64,000 nt of DNA from Cellulomonas sp. WB94 (GTDB lineage: Bacteria > Actinomycetota > Actinomycetes > Actinomycetales > Cellulomonadaceae). The notes under the pieces were generated by a model, which did not search any database, was not told the DNA's origin, and saw nothing but the letters and a program-made list of their open reading frames with translations. Positions 17,248 to 25,112 of the stretch are shown here, piece by piece (within the stretch, counting starts at the first letter, position 1; every line of letters starts with the position of its first letter). The stretch spans positions 2,542,001 through 2,606,000 of the forward strand of contig NZ_QEES01000002.1 of NCBI RefSeq assembly GCF_003115775.1. Direction: 5' to 3'. Both the position numbers and the translations under genes were made by a program.

Positions 17248-18580
17248 ACCAGGAGAGCGGCGCCGCCGTCGCGAGCTCGAGCGAGCCGGCGAGGGCGGTG
17301 CGCCCGACACGGACTTCGGAGTCAGCGGCGACGCGACCCCGCCGTCTCGCCGCGCCCTGCGCAGCCAGCCCGTCCCGTCCGTCGGACCGGACGGCCAGCG
17401 CGGGGGAGCGGCGCCGTACCAGGTGCCCGGTCTCGCGCCCGACACCTCGCAGGCGATGCGTTCGCGCCGCACGATCCGCGACACCCCGCTCGACCCGACC
17501 GGCCCCCACCCCGCCACGACAGGTCAGCCCTCGGTGCGACCACCGTCGGCGGGCTCCCCGTCGGCGTGGAGCGGGCACCCGAGCGCCCCCGCGGCGCCAG
17601 CAGCGCCCACGCAGACCTACACGAGCCGTCCGGCGACCCCGCGCCCGGCGGCCGGCCCCGCACGCTCCGCGGACGCCGTCGGCGGCAGTTCCAGCCAGGT
17701 GCCGACGCAGCCGCCGGCGGCTCCGTCGCCCGCTGGATCGACGCCTGCCGCCCGGCCGACCGTTGCGCGTCCCGCCGTGGCCCGCCCTGCGGTGGCCCGG
17801 CCCTCGATCGTCCGGCCCTCCACGGCCGCGCAGCCGTCGAGCCCGTACTCCGCCGTCCCCGCAGCTGCCTCGAGCCCCGAGCAGGCCGGCCCGACCGCTC
17901 AGCCGCCGGTGCCGGACCCGACGGTCCCGCGGCCGACCGGCTTCCAGCCGAGGTCGAGCGCATGGGGTGGCCCGGCGGGCGCAGGGTCGGCACGACCCGC
18001 CGCCGGGGACGCGGGTGCGCCCTCGGCCGGTCCGGTGACGCCGTCGCGCTACGGCACGTCGCCCGCAGCGACCCCGCCGCCGACACCGGTCGCACCATCC
18101 ACACCGTCTGCACCGCAGGCCGGGTGGCAACCCACGTCCGGGCGCACCGGCCCTTCGTGGGCGCCGTCCGCGGGGGCGTCGACCGCCGTTCCGACACCTG
18201 CTTCGCCGCCGGCCTACCAGGCGCCCGTCGTGGGCTCGTGGGGGGCGTCCGCCCCGGCGCCCGAGGTCGAGGTCGCCGACGAGGTCCCCGTCCCGCACTG
18301 GGGTTCGCTCGGCGTCGCGGGGAGCGCACCTGCGGCCGGCAATGAGCCCGTCGCGAGCGGGAGCCTGTACGGTGACGACGACGACGAGGACGCCGACGAG
18401 CGGCCGTCGCACCCCTACACGTGGCTTCAGCTGATCGTGCTGGCTCTCGTCGCGTTCGTCCTCGGCTTCCTCATCGTGCTCCTCGCAGGTCACGGCAGCG
18501 CCGATGCGAACGACCCCGCACCGACCTCGACGCCCGCAGCGTCGGCGCCGTTCGGTGCGGTCCAACACCCTGTGGTCTGA
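17240..18580 (+). CDS. Proline/alanine-rich protein with one C-terminal membrane anchor
   Basis: The ATG at 17240 overlaps the nadD stop, with GAGGTAAC upstream. The 446-residue product has a basic start ([17 protein letters not shown]), a long disordered Pro/Ala/Ser/Thr-rich cytoplasmic region, and a hydrophobic helix near 395-416 ([20 protein letters not shown]) followed by a short external tail. A short internal repeat of VARPA units lies around residues 172-192. I do not recognise a catalytic domain. It occupies the place between nadD and rsfS where actinobacteria often carry a poorly conserved membrane protein, and is probably a tail-anchored envelope or division-associated protein (inference). 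Confidence 0.8.
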   Translation: MSEPGERRRRRELERAGEGGAPDTDFGVSGDATPPSRRALRSQPVPSVGPDGQRGGAAPYQVPGLAPDTSQAMRSRRTIRDTPLDPTGPHPATTGQPSVRPPSAGSPSAWSGHPSAPAAPAAPTQTYTSRPATPRPAAGPARSADAVGGSSSQVPTQPPAAPSPAGSTPAARPTVARPAVARPAVARPSIVRPSTAAQPSSPYSAVPAAASSPEQAGPTAQPPVPDPTVPRPTGFQPRSSAWGGPAGAGSARPAAGDAGAPSAGPVTPSRYGTSPAATPPPTPVAPSTPSAPQAGWQPTSGRTGPSWAPSAGASTAVPTPASPPAYQAPVVGSWGASAPAPEVEVADEVPVPHWGSLGVAGSAPAAGNEPVASGSLYGDDDDEDADERPSHPYTWLQLIVLALVAFVLGFLIVLLAGHGSADANDPAPTSTPAASAPFGAVQHPVV

Positions 18581-18621
18581 CGGTCAACCGTCCGTCCATC
18601 TGAACTCACCCAAGGAGTCCC

Positions 18622-19008
18622 GTGCCGGCAACCGAACGCGCCATCGAGCTTGCCATCGCTGCAGCCCGCGCTGCAGCCGACCTCAAGGCAGACGAGATCA
18701 TCGCCCTCGACGTGAGTGCGCAGCTCGTCCTCACCGACGTGTTCCTCATCGCCTCGGGTACCAACGAGCGGCAGGTCAGCAGCATCGTCGACGCTGTCGA
18801 GCGTGCGCTGCACCTGCTCGGCGCCAAGCCGCTGCGCCGCGAGGGCAACCAGACCGCGCGCTGGGTCCTGCTGGACTTCGGCGACATCGTCGTGCATGTC
18901 CAGCACGCGGAGGACCGCGTGTACTACGCGCTCGAGCGACTGTGGAAGGACTGCCCGGTCATCGAGCTGCCCGCCGACGTCCGGTCGGGGTCCGGGACCA
19001 CCGAGTGA
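18622..19008 (+). CDS. rsfS: Ribosome silencing factor RsfS
   Basis: A 128-residue RsfS/Iojap/DUF143 protein that binds L14 on the 50S subunit and blocks subunit joining when nutrients are low. Family features: VLTDVFLIASGTNERQV and the end of the domain WVLLDFGDIVVHVQHAEDR followed by YYALERLW. GTG start at 18622 after AAGGAG. It follows nadD and its neighbour, the standard position, and overlaps the next gene by four bases (GTGA). Confidence 0.96.
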   Translation: MPATERAIELAIAAARAAADLKADEIIALDVSAQLVLTDVFLIASGTNERQVSSIVDAVERALHLLGAKPLRREGNQTARWVLLDFGDIVVHVQHAEDRVYYALERLWKDCPVIELPADVRSGSGTTE

Positions 19009-19679
19009 CCGCGGGGCGCGTGCTGCTCTGGCGGCACGGTCGCACTGCGCACAACCTGCAGGCCAGGCTGCAGGGGCAGTCGGACATCCCTCTCGACGAC
19101 GTCGGCCACTGGCAGGCGCACACGGCGGCCGCGGCCATCGCCGCGCGGTACCAGCCGACGCGGATCGTGGTGTCCGACCTCGTGCGCGCGCGGGTCACAG
19201 CCGACGCACTCGCGTCGATGCTGGACCTCGAGCCAGTGGTCGATGCGCGCGTGCGTGAACGCTCGTTCGGCGACTGGGAGGGCATGACGGCGACGGAGAT
19301 CGCCGAGCGGTGGCCTGCCGACCATGCTGCCTGGGCGCAGGGCGGCGAACCGAACCGCTCGGGCGGGGAGTCCCGCGCGGCCGTCGCGGCTCGCATGGTC
19401 GAGGGCGTGATGGCCCATGCCGATGACCTCGGCGACGACGACACGCTCCTCGTCGTCTCGCACGGCGCGGCGATCGGGCTCGGCGTGGCGGGGCTGCTCG
19501 GCCTGCCGCCGGACTGGCGGGGCATCGTCGGGGTCAGCAACGCGCACTGGGCCGAGCTGCGGCTCGGACGCGGGAACCTGGGGCCGACGTGGCGGCTCAC
19601 GGGCTACAACCTGGGGCCCACCGACGCCTCCGCCGACTGGGATGCGGGACCGGACCGCGAGGTCCGGGACCCCGATTAG
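19005..19679 (+). CDS. Histidine phosphatase family protein (phosphoglycerate mutase-like)
   Basis: A 224-residue branch-1 histidine phosphatase. The catalytic RHG motif is at the N-terminus (LLWRHGRTAHN), the ERSFGDWEGMT segment carries a conserved glutamate, and LLVVSHGAAIG holds the second catalytic histidine. Proteins here are often annotated as phosphoglycerate mutase, but substrates are usually sugar phosphates or other small phosphoesters, so I do not assign one. The GTG at 19005 overlaps the rsfS stop (GTGA), indicating coupling. It ends the nadD-rsfS operon before tRNA-Ala. Confidence 0.92.
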   Translation: MTAGRVLLWRHGRTAHNLQARLQGQSDIPLDDVGHWQAHTAAAAIAARYQPTRIVVSDLVRARVTADALASMLDLEPVVDARVRERSFGDWEGMTATEIAERWPADHAAWAQGGEPNRSGGESRAAVAARMVEGVMAHADDLGDDDTLLVVSHGAAIGLGVAGLLGLPPDWRGIVGVSNAHWAELRLGRGNLGPTWRLTGYNLGPTDASADWDAGPDREVRDPD

Positions 19680-19752
19680 CGCTCGGGGCGAAGTTCCGCC
19701 TAGACTTCACGACGCCCGCAAGGGTGGTGGTCCTCCCTCCGGGGTGGGTCAC

Positions 19753-19827
<75 letters not shown>

Positions 19828-19831
19828 CGAT

Positions 19832-19864
19832 CGAAAGGGCCGTCCCTCAGGGGCGGCCCTTTCG
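19832..19864 (+). terminator. Terminator after tRNA-Ala
   Basis: An 11-bp perfect stem CGAAAGGGCCG / CGGCCCTTTCG, with a further CCC/GGG pairing inside, begins 7 bp after the tRNA. It is probably a factor-independent terminator for the tRNA transcript; there is no strong U tract. Confidence 0.8.
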
Positions 19865-19921
19865 CATGCCCGGCGGGCGCCCGCAGGACGCGGACCTGCG
19901 CACACGGGTAGCGTGCAAGGC

Positions 19922-20581
19922 GTGAGCGACAACGGGTACGGCGACTTCGAGTTCGAACGCCGGTTCTTCGTCCGCGACCTGCCGCGTGAGCTGCTCGACG
20001 AACCCGCCCCCGTCCTGATCGTCCAGAGCTACTTCATGGCCGAGCAGGGGTACGCGCTACGGATGCGGGTGCAGTCCAGCTCGGCGCGCGTCGAGCTCGA
20101 CGGGACCGAGGACGAGCTCGCGTTGCTCGACGACCTGGGGAGCGAGTTCGACTTCTGCGCGCTGACCGTCAAGGGGCCGATGATCGAGGGCACCCGGTAC
20201 GAGGCGGAACGGGAGATCGACCTGTCGGTCGGGCTCGAGATGATCAAGCTCGCGGGGTCACGGATCATCAAGAACCGCTACGCGATCTGGCTGGGCGGGG
20301 ACGGCTGGGTCGTGGACGTGTTCGGCGGCCTGAACCGTCCGCTGATCATCGCCGAGTGCGAGCGGGGGAGCCCGGTCACCGACCTGCACATCCCGGCGTT
20401 CTGCGTCACGGAGGTCACGGACGACCGCCGGTTCGCGAACGACGGGCTCTCGAACGCGCCGTTCTCGACGTGGAAGGACGCGTTCGACGCCGAGCTCGCC
20501 GCGAACGGTCCGCACTTCCTGGCGGGGCTCGGGCAGAACTTCTTCGACTCGGGGCGCGTCCCGCACCAGGGGCGCGGGTAG
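19922..20581 (+). CDS. CYTH domain protein (class IV cyclase/triphosphatase superfamily)
   Basis: A 219-residue protein starting VSDNGYGDFEFERRFFV. EFERR is the ExExK/R signature of the CYTH/triphosphate tunnel fold, and alternating charged strands (LRMRVQ, ALTVKGP, YEAEREIDL, RIIKNRY) supply the tunnel residues. Such enzymes hydrolyse inorganic triphosphate or other triphosphates; cyclase activity is rarer. The GTG at 19922 has no Shine-Dalgarno, but TAGCGT at 19909-19914 sits seven bases upstream, so the mRNA is probably leaderless. It is monocistronic, convergent with marR. Confidence 0.87.
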   Translation: MSDNGYGDFEFERRFFVRDLPRELLDEPAPVLIVQSYFMAEQGYALRMRVQSSSARVELDGTEDELALLDDLGSEFDFCALTVKGPMIEGTRYEAEREIDLSVGLEMIKLAGSRIIKNRYAIWLGGDGWVVDVFGGLNRPLIIAECERGSPVTDLHIPAFCVTEVTDDRRFANDGLSNAPFSTWKDAFDAELAANGPHFLAGLGQNFFDSGRVPHQGRG

Positions 20582-20590
20582 GGCTGCTGC

Positions 20591-21091
20591 TCAGGCCGCC
20601 GTGGTCGGCGTCGCGAGCATCTGCAGGCGGTCCTCAGGGTCGATCCGGCGCAGCACGGCGGTCGCGATCGCGTCGAGCTGCGCGATCTGCTCGGGGGTCA
20701 GGGCGTCGATGACGGCGTCCCGGACCGAGCGCACGTGCTCGGGAGCGGTCGCGACGACCTTGCGCCATCCCGCCCCGGTGAGTGAGGCGTTGGTCGCGCG
20801 GCGGTCGTCGGCGCAGGTCCGCCGCTCCAGGTACCCGCGGGCCTCGAGCCGGGCACTGACGTGCGAGAGCCGGGGCAGGGTCGCGTTGGTCCGGGCCGCG
20901 AGCTCGCTCATGCGGAGCGTCCGGTCAGGCGCCTCGGAGAGCTTGGCGAGGACGAGGTACTCGTAGTGGCTGAGCTCCGCGGCGCGGCGCAGCGGACCGT
21001 CGAGCGCGCCCGGCAGCAGCTCCACGACGGCCTCGAGGCGCGTCCAGGCGCGCAGCTCGTCCGCGGTCAGCCAGCGCGTGTCGTCGTCCAT
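20591..21091 (-). CDS. MarR-family transcriptional regulator
   Basis: A 166-residue winged-helix repressor: LSHYEYLVLAKLSEAPD leads into the helix-turn-helix MSELAARTNATLPRLSHVSAR and the wing with the DDRR motif (TCADDRRATNASLT). The C-terminal helix supports dimerisation. It is divergent from an F420/NADP reductase with an inverted-repeat operator between them. On the minus strand TACACT (21104-21099) is seven bases from the ATG, so the gene is probably leaderless and autoregulated. The same operator at the catechol dioxygenase gene suggests a quinone or phenolic ligand. No obvious redox-sensing cysteine pair is seen: one Cys, in RRTCADD. Confidence 0.93.
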   Translation of the reverse strand: MDDDTRWLTADELRAWTRLEAVVELLPGALDGPLRRAAELSHYEYLVLAKLSEAPDRTLRMSELAARTNATLPRLSHVSARLEARGYLERRTCADDRRATNASLTGAGWRKVVATAPEHVRSVRDAVIDALTPEQIAQLDAIATAVLRRIDPEDRLQMLATPTTAA

Positions 21092-21111
21092 GCCAGCCAG
21101 TGTAGCCGGTT

Positions 21112-21127
21112 AGTTGACAGATCAACC
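21112..21127. promoter_or_regulatory. MarR operator and divergent promoter
   Basis: AGTTGA-CAGA-TCAACC (21112-21127) is a near-perfect inverted repeat containing a consensus -35 TTGACA (21114-21119) for the rightward gene, with CATAGT (21138-21143) as -10 at 18 bp. It also covers the -35 region of the leftward marR promoter. GTTG-AAC-CAAC at 21145-21155 is a weaker second half-site pair. The first element recurs almost exactly at 24035-24050. Confidence 0.7.
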
Positions 21128-21175
21128 ATTCGAGGAGCATAGTAGTTGAACCAACAAGTAATCCCGGAGGAAGAC

Positions 21176-21805
21176 ATGACCACGTTCAGCATCCTCGGCG
21201 CCGGCTCGATGGCGTCCGCGATCGCCACCGTCGCACTCAAGGGCGGTGCGACGGTCCAGGTCCTCGCCCGCGACCCGCAGAACTCCGCAGCAGCCGTCGC
21301 GGCCCTCGGTGCCGGCGCGACGAGCGGCCGGTTCGGTGACGAGCTGACGGGCGACGTCGTCGTCCTCGCGCTCCCCTACGGTGCCGTTGCCGACATCGTT
21401 GGGCAGTACGCGACCCAGCTCGACGGCAAGGTCGTCGTCGACATCACCAACCCGCTCGACTTCACGACGTTCGACGACCTGGCCGTCGCCGCCGGTACCT
21501 CGGCGGCGCAGCAGATCGCCGCGCTCGTCCCGGGTGCCCGCGTCCTCAAGGCCTTCAACACGAACTTCGCAGCGACGCTCGCCACCGGCACGGTCGGCGG
21601 CGCGACCACCACGGTGCTCGTCGCCGGGGACGACGCCGACGCGAAGGCGACGCTCATCACGGTCCTCGAGGCGGCCGGTCTCGGTGCGGTGGACGCCGGC
21701 TCGCTCAAGCGCGCGCAGCAGCTCGAGGCGCTCGGCTTCCTGCAGCTGACGCTCGCGGTCGGCGAGAAGATCGCCTGGGCCGGCGGGTTCTCGCTCGCAA
21801 GCTGA
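21176..21805 (+). CDS. NADPH-dependent F420 reductase-like oxidoreductase
   Basis: A 209-residue Rossmann protein starting MTTFSILGAGSMASAIATV. The GxGxMA dinucleotide motif and the later VLKAFNTNFA and VAGDDADAKATLI segments match the Fno/NADP oxidoreductase coenzyme F420-dependent family (also seen in prokaryotic STEAP-like reductases). It may exchange hydride between NADPH and F420, or use another acceptor. The ATG at 21176 has GGAGGAA eight bases upstream; an upstream in-frame TTG at 21146 is less likely. It is divergent from marR and shares its operator, so it is likely the main repressed target. Confidence 0.85.
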   Translation: MTTFSILGAGSMASAIATVALKGGATVQVLARDPQNSAAAVAALGAGATSGRFGDELTGDVVVLALPYGAVADIVGQYATQLDGKVVVDITNPLDFTTFDDLAVAAGTSAAQQIAALVPGARVLKAFNTNFAATLATGTVGGATTTVLVAGDDADAKATLITVLEAAGLGAVDAGSLKRAQQLEALGFLQLTLAVGEKIAWAGGFSLAS

Positions 21806-21899
21806 GCCTGGCGGTGTCCGTCGGGCGGTGCGGGGCGCCAGACTGTCGGTGCGCCCCGTGCCGTCCGGCCCGGGTGCGGCTCGCCGCGAGGGAGACGAC

Positions 21900-23216
21900 A
21901 TGCCGGCCTGGATCGACCACGCGATCTGGTGGCACGTCTACCCCTTGGGCTTCACCGGGGCGCCAGCGGCCGCCCTTGCGCCGGGCGAGCTGGTGCAGCA
22001 CCGGTTCGCCCACCTGACCGCGTGGCTCGACTACGCGGTCGAGCTGGGGTGCAACGGCCTGGTCCTCGGACCGGTGTTCGCCTCGGCGAGCCACGGGTAC
22101 GACACGGTCGACCACCTGCGGATCGACAGTCGCCTCGGGGACGACGACGACTTCGACGCCTTCCTCGCGGCCGCGCGCGAACGCGGGGTGCGGGTCGTGC
22201 TCGACGGCGTGTTCAACCATGTCGGCCGCGACCACCCGCGCGTCGTCCAGGCGCTCGCCGAGGGGCCGGACTCCGCCGCGGGGCGCTGGGTGCGCTGGCG
22301 CACCGGCATCGACGGTGTTCCCGAGCTCGACGTGTTCGAGGGCCACGGGGCGCTCGTCGCGCTCAACCACGACAACCCCGACGTCGCCGACCACGTCGCC
22401 GACGTGATGACCCGCTGGCTCGGCCGGGGGGCCGACGGCTGGCGGCTCGACGCGGTCTATGCGGTGCCGGCAGCGTTCTGGCAGCGCGTCCTGCCGCGCG
22501 TCCGCGCCGCGCACCCCGAGGCGTGGGTGCTCGGCGAGATGATCCACGGCGACTACGCCGGGTACGTCGCGGAGTCGGGGATCGACTCCGTCACGCAGTA
22601 CGAGCTCTGGAAGGCGCTCTGGAGCTCGATCGTCGACCTCAACCTCTTCGAGCTCGCATGGGCGCTGCAACGGCACGACGCCTTCGCCGCGCAGTTCCTC
22701 CCGTACACGTTCGTGGGCAACCATGACGTCACGCGGCTCGCCAGCACCGTGACGGACGCGCGGCACGTGACGCACGCGCTCGCCGTGCTCTTCTTCGTCG
22801 CCGGGACGCCGTCGGTGTACGCGGGTGACGAGCAGGGCTTCCGTGGGGTCAAGGAGGAGCGGGCCGGAGGCGACGATGCGATCAGACCTGCGTTCCCCGC
22901 AGCTCCCGGCGACCTCGCGCCCGACGGGTGGCCGCTCTACCGCGAGCACCAGCGCCTGATCGGGTTCCGGCGTCGCTACCCGTGGCTCGCGCACGCGCGC
23001 CTCGAGGTGGTGCACGTCGAGAACGAGCGGCTCGTGCTCGGCGCGAGGTCACCTGACGGCGAGCGCCTCGTCCTGGCGCTGAACCTCGGCGACGAGCCGT
23101 TCACCCCGGCCATCCCGTCGGCCGAGCTGCTCCTCCGGTCGGGGGAGGAGCTCTCGCCGTCCACCGTCCCGGGCGACCTCGTCGTCGGCCCGCACTCGTG
23201 GGCGATCTGGCGCTAG
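21900..23216 (+). CDS. GH13 alpha-amylase-family glycosidase
   Basis: A 438-residue cytoplasmic TIM-barrel hydrolase. Conserved GH13 regions: DGVFNHVGR (I), GWRLDAVY with the nucleophile Asp (II), VLGEMIHGDY with the acid/base Glu (III) and FVGNHDVTRL (IV). There is no signal peptide, so the substrate is probably an internal or imported malto- or trehalose-type oligosaccharide. The ATG at 21900 follows GAGGGAGACGAC. Its end overlaps the convergent DUF488 gene by four bases. The specific activity cannot be told from sequence alone. Confidence 0.93.
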   Translation: MPAWIDHAIWWHVYPLGFTGAPAAALAPGELVQHRFAHLTAWLDYAVELGCNGLVLGPVFASASHGYDTVDHLRIDSRLGDDDDFDAFLAAARERGVRVVLDGVFNHVGRDHPRVVQALAEGPDSAAGRWVRWRTGIDGVPELDVFEGHGALVALNHDNPDVADHVADVMTRWLGRGADGWRLDAVYAVPAAFWQRVLPRVRAAHPEAWVLGEMIHGDYAGYVAESGIDSVTQYELWKALWSSIVDLNLFELAWALQRHDAFAAQFLPYTFVGNHDVTRLASTVTDARHVTHALAVLFFVAGTPSVYAGDEQGFRGVKEERAGGDDAIRPAFPAAPGDLAPDGWPLYREHQRLIGFRRRYPWLAHARLEVVHVENERLVLGARSPDGERLVLALNLGDEPFTPAIPSAELLLRSGEELSPSTVPGDLVVGPHSWAIWR

Positions 23217-23569
23217 TCGGAGCCGGCCCCGACGAGGTAGGCGGCCAGGACGACCGCCTGGTTGTGGCGCTCGTCGTGCGCCGAGTAGACGAGGGTGATC
23301 CGGTCGTGGTCGGCAGCCAGGCCGCGGAGCTCGGCTGCCGCGGGACTGGCGTCGAGCTCCGCGGTGTACCGCACGGTGAACTCGGCCATGCGCTCGGTCT
23401 CGTGGCCGAACCACTGCCGCAGCTCGGTGCTCGGGGCGACGTCCTTGAGCCACAGATCCACCGCGGCGTCGGCCTTGCTGATCCCGCGCGGCCAGATCCG
23501 ATCGACGAGGACCCGGAGTCCGTCGTCGGGGGCGGGTGGCGCGTAGACGCGCTTGACGCGGACGTCCAT
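23213..23569 (-). CDS. DUF488 family protein
   Basis: A 118-residue small basic-start protein, MDVRVKRVYAPPAPDDG, with the family signature VDRIWPRGISKADA and the C-terminal LVYSAHDERHNQAVVLAAYL. DUF488 proteins are conserved and uncharacterised; a nucleotide- or metal-binding role has been proposed. The ATG shares one base with the upstream DUF2510 gene stop (TGATG), so the two are translationally coupled. Convergent with the GH13 gene. Confidence 0.9.
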   Translation of the reverse strand: MDVRVKRVYAPPAPDDGLRVLVDRIWPRGISKADAAVDLWLKDVAPSTELRQWFGHETERMAEFTVRYTAELDASPAAAELRGLAADHDRITLVYSAHDERHNQAVVLAAYLVGAGSD

Positions 23570-23967
23570 CAGCGGAAGAACCCTTGGGTGAGCAGCGTGA
23601 AGGTCGTGGAGATCCCGGCCACCACGAGTCCCCAGGTGGCGATGCGACCGCCGCTGGGGCGGTAGTTCTCGCGCACCCAGGTCGTGACGCGGCGCTTTCC
23701 GAGGAGGCTCAGGGCCAGTCCGGCGATGCCGAGCAACCCCACCGGGTTCCACGCGAGGCTGACGAGGCCGATCCCGAGACCGGCGATCGCGGCGTTGTTG
23801 TGCCCGGGTGCCAGCTCAAGGCCTTCGTAGGGGTCCGGGGGTGCCAGAGCGGGGTCGGGGCGGGTCGCCACGGTCCAGGTGTCACCGTCCCACCAGCGCT
23901 GGCCGGCCGGTCGTCGCGGGTCGGCGTACCAGCCGCGGAGACCTCCGGGCGGGGGTGCTTCGTTCAT
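23569..23967 (-). CDS. DUF2510 membrane protein
   Basis: A 132-residue protein. The N-terminus holds a DUF2510 motif (GWYADPRRPAGQRWWDGDTW), an actinobacterial module found on membrane proteins. Two hydrophobic segments follow (AIAGLGIGLVSLAWNPVGLLG and IATWGLVVAGISTTFTLL, approximate positions 60-85 and 108-128). Function unknown. The ATG at 23967 is chosen because DUF2510 begins shortly after it; upstream codons to 24048 would be artefactual. It forms a two-gene unit with the DUF488 gene. Confidence 0.87.
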   Translation of the reverse strand: MNEAPPPGGLRGWYADPRRPAGQRWWDGDTWTVATRPDPALAPPDPYEGLELAPGHNNAAIAGLGIGLVSLAWNPVGLLGIAGLALSLLGKRRVTTWVRENYRPSGGRIATWGLVVAGISTTFTLLTQGFFR

Positions 23968-24034
23968 GCGTCCAGTCTGGCGCACGCGTCGTGGCCGGCT
24001 GGCGTGCGACGGGGAATGCAGGCCACTAGCCAGA

Positions 24035-24050
24035 AGTTGAAGCGTCAACT
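24035..24050 (+). promoter_or_regulatory. Second MarR-type operator, upstream of the catE-like gene
   Basis: AGTTGAAGCGTCAACT is a perfect inverted repeat with 6-bp arms and a 4-bp centre. It matches 11 of 12 arm bases of the site between marR and the reductase gene at 21112-21127. It ends at a TACTAT (24050-24055) that could be the -10 element, so a bound repressor would block transcription of the dioxygenase gene starting at 24083. Confidence 0.72.
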
Positions 24051-24082
24051 ACTATGAACTCAGCCGACCCGAGGAGAACGCC

Positions 24083-25030
24083 ATGACCACCGTCCGCACA
24101 TCGCTGACCGCAGCCCAGCAGGCCGGCGCGCCGCTGATCGCGCGCCCCGACTCGATCGCGGCCGGCACGGGCATGGACGCGGTCACGCTGCTCGTCGAGG
24201 ACCTCGACCTGCAGACGCGCTACTACCACGAGGCCCTGGCGCTCGACATCATCGAGGACCCTGCCGACCGCCTCGTCGCGGACGGTCGCCGGGCCGTCGT
24301 CACGCTGGGCCGGGGCGGCACACCCCTCGTCGTCCTGCGCCACACGCCCGGACTGCCGCGCCCTGCGCGTGGTCAGGCCGGCCTGTACCACACGGCGATC
24401 CTGTTCGACGAGCAGGCCGGCCTCGCCGCGACGCTCGCCTCGATCGCCGCGAAGGCCCCGAACACCTACATCGGGAGCGCCGACCACCTCGTCTCGCTCG
24501 CGTTCTACTTCACCGACCCCGAGGGCAACGGCGTCGAGCTGTACTGGGACCGCAGCCGGTCCGACTGGGCCTGGACGCCGGACGGCCACGTGCAGATGGA
24601 CGCGCTGCGACTCGACCCGAACGCGTTCCTCGGTGAGCACCTCACCGAGTCCGGCATCGCGACCCCCGGCGCAGGCGAGGCCATCGTCGGTCACGTGCAC
24701 CTGCAGGTCGGCGACGTGCCCACGGCGCGGGCCTTCTACGTCGACGCGCTCGGCTTCGACGAGACCCTGACGTGGAACGGCGCGCTGTTCGTGTCGGCCG
24801 GCGGCTACCACCACCACCTGGCAATGAACACGTGGAACAGCGCGGGTGCGGGTCCCCGCGCGTCGTCGATCGGCCTCGGCGAGGTCGCCATCGTCGTGCC
24901 GACCGCCGACGACGTCGCAGCGCTGGACGCACGCCTTGCGCACCACGGCATCCGCAGCCGCAACGACGGCGCGACGCTGCACTTCGAGGACCCGTGGCTC
25001 AACCACCTCAAGGTCAGCGTCGAGGGCTGA
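24083..25030 (+). CDS. CatE-like VOC-family ring-cleavage dioxygenase
   Basis: A 315-residue protein with two tandem VOC/glyoxalase modules (about 28-150 and 190-310). Metal and active-site segments typical of Bacillus CatE/MhqO-type extradiol dioxygenases are visible: GLYHTAIL, DPEGNGVELYWDR, GHVHLQVGD and YHHHLAMNTWN. The predicted role is ring opening of catechol-like or quinol compounds with O2 and Fe(II). The start has GAGGAGA upstream. The promoter carries the MarR-type operator. The ferredoxin reductase gene follows 82 bp later and may be cotranscribed. The exact substrate is not determinable. Confidence 0.87.
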   Translation: MTTVRTSLTAAQQAGAPLIARPDSIAAGTGMDAVTLLVEDLDLQTRYYHEALALDIIEDPADRLVADGRRAVVTLGRGGTPLVVLRHTPGLPRPARGQAGLYHTAILFDEQAGLAATLASIAAKAPNTYIGSADHLVSLAFYFTDPEGNGVELYWDRSRSDWAWTPDGHVQMDALRLDPNAFLGEHLTESGIATPGAGEAIVGHVHLQVGDVPTARAFYVDALGFDETLTWNGALFVSAGGYHHHLAMNTWNSAGAGPRASSIGLGEVAIVVPTADDVAALDARLAHHGIRSRNDGATLHFEDPWLNHLKVSVEG

Positions 25031-25112
25031 ACCGGCGGCCGCGCCCCGACCGCGGCAGACTGGCCGGAGCGGGCGTCGAGGTCGGGCGCTCCGGCGACGA
25101 CGAGGAGACACC

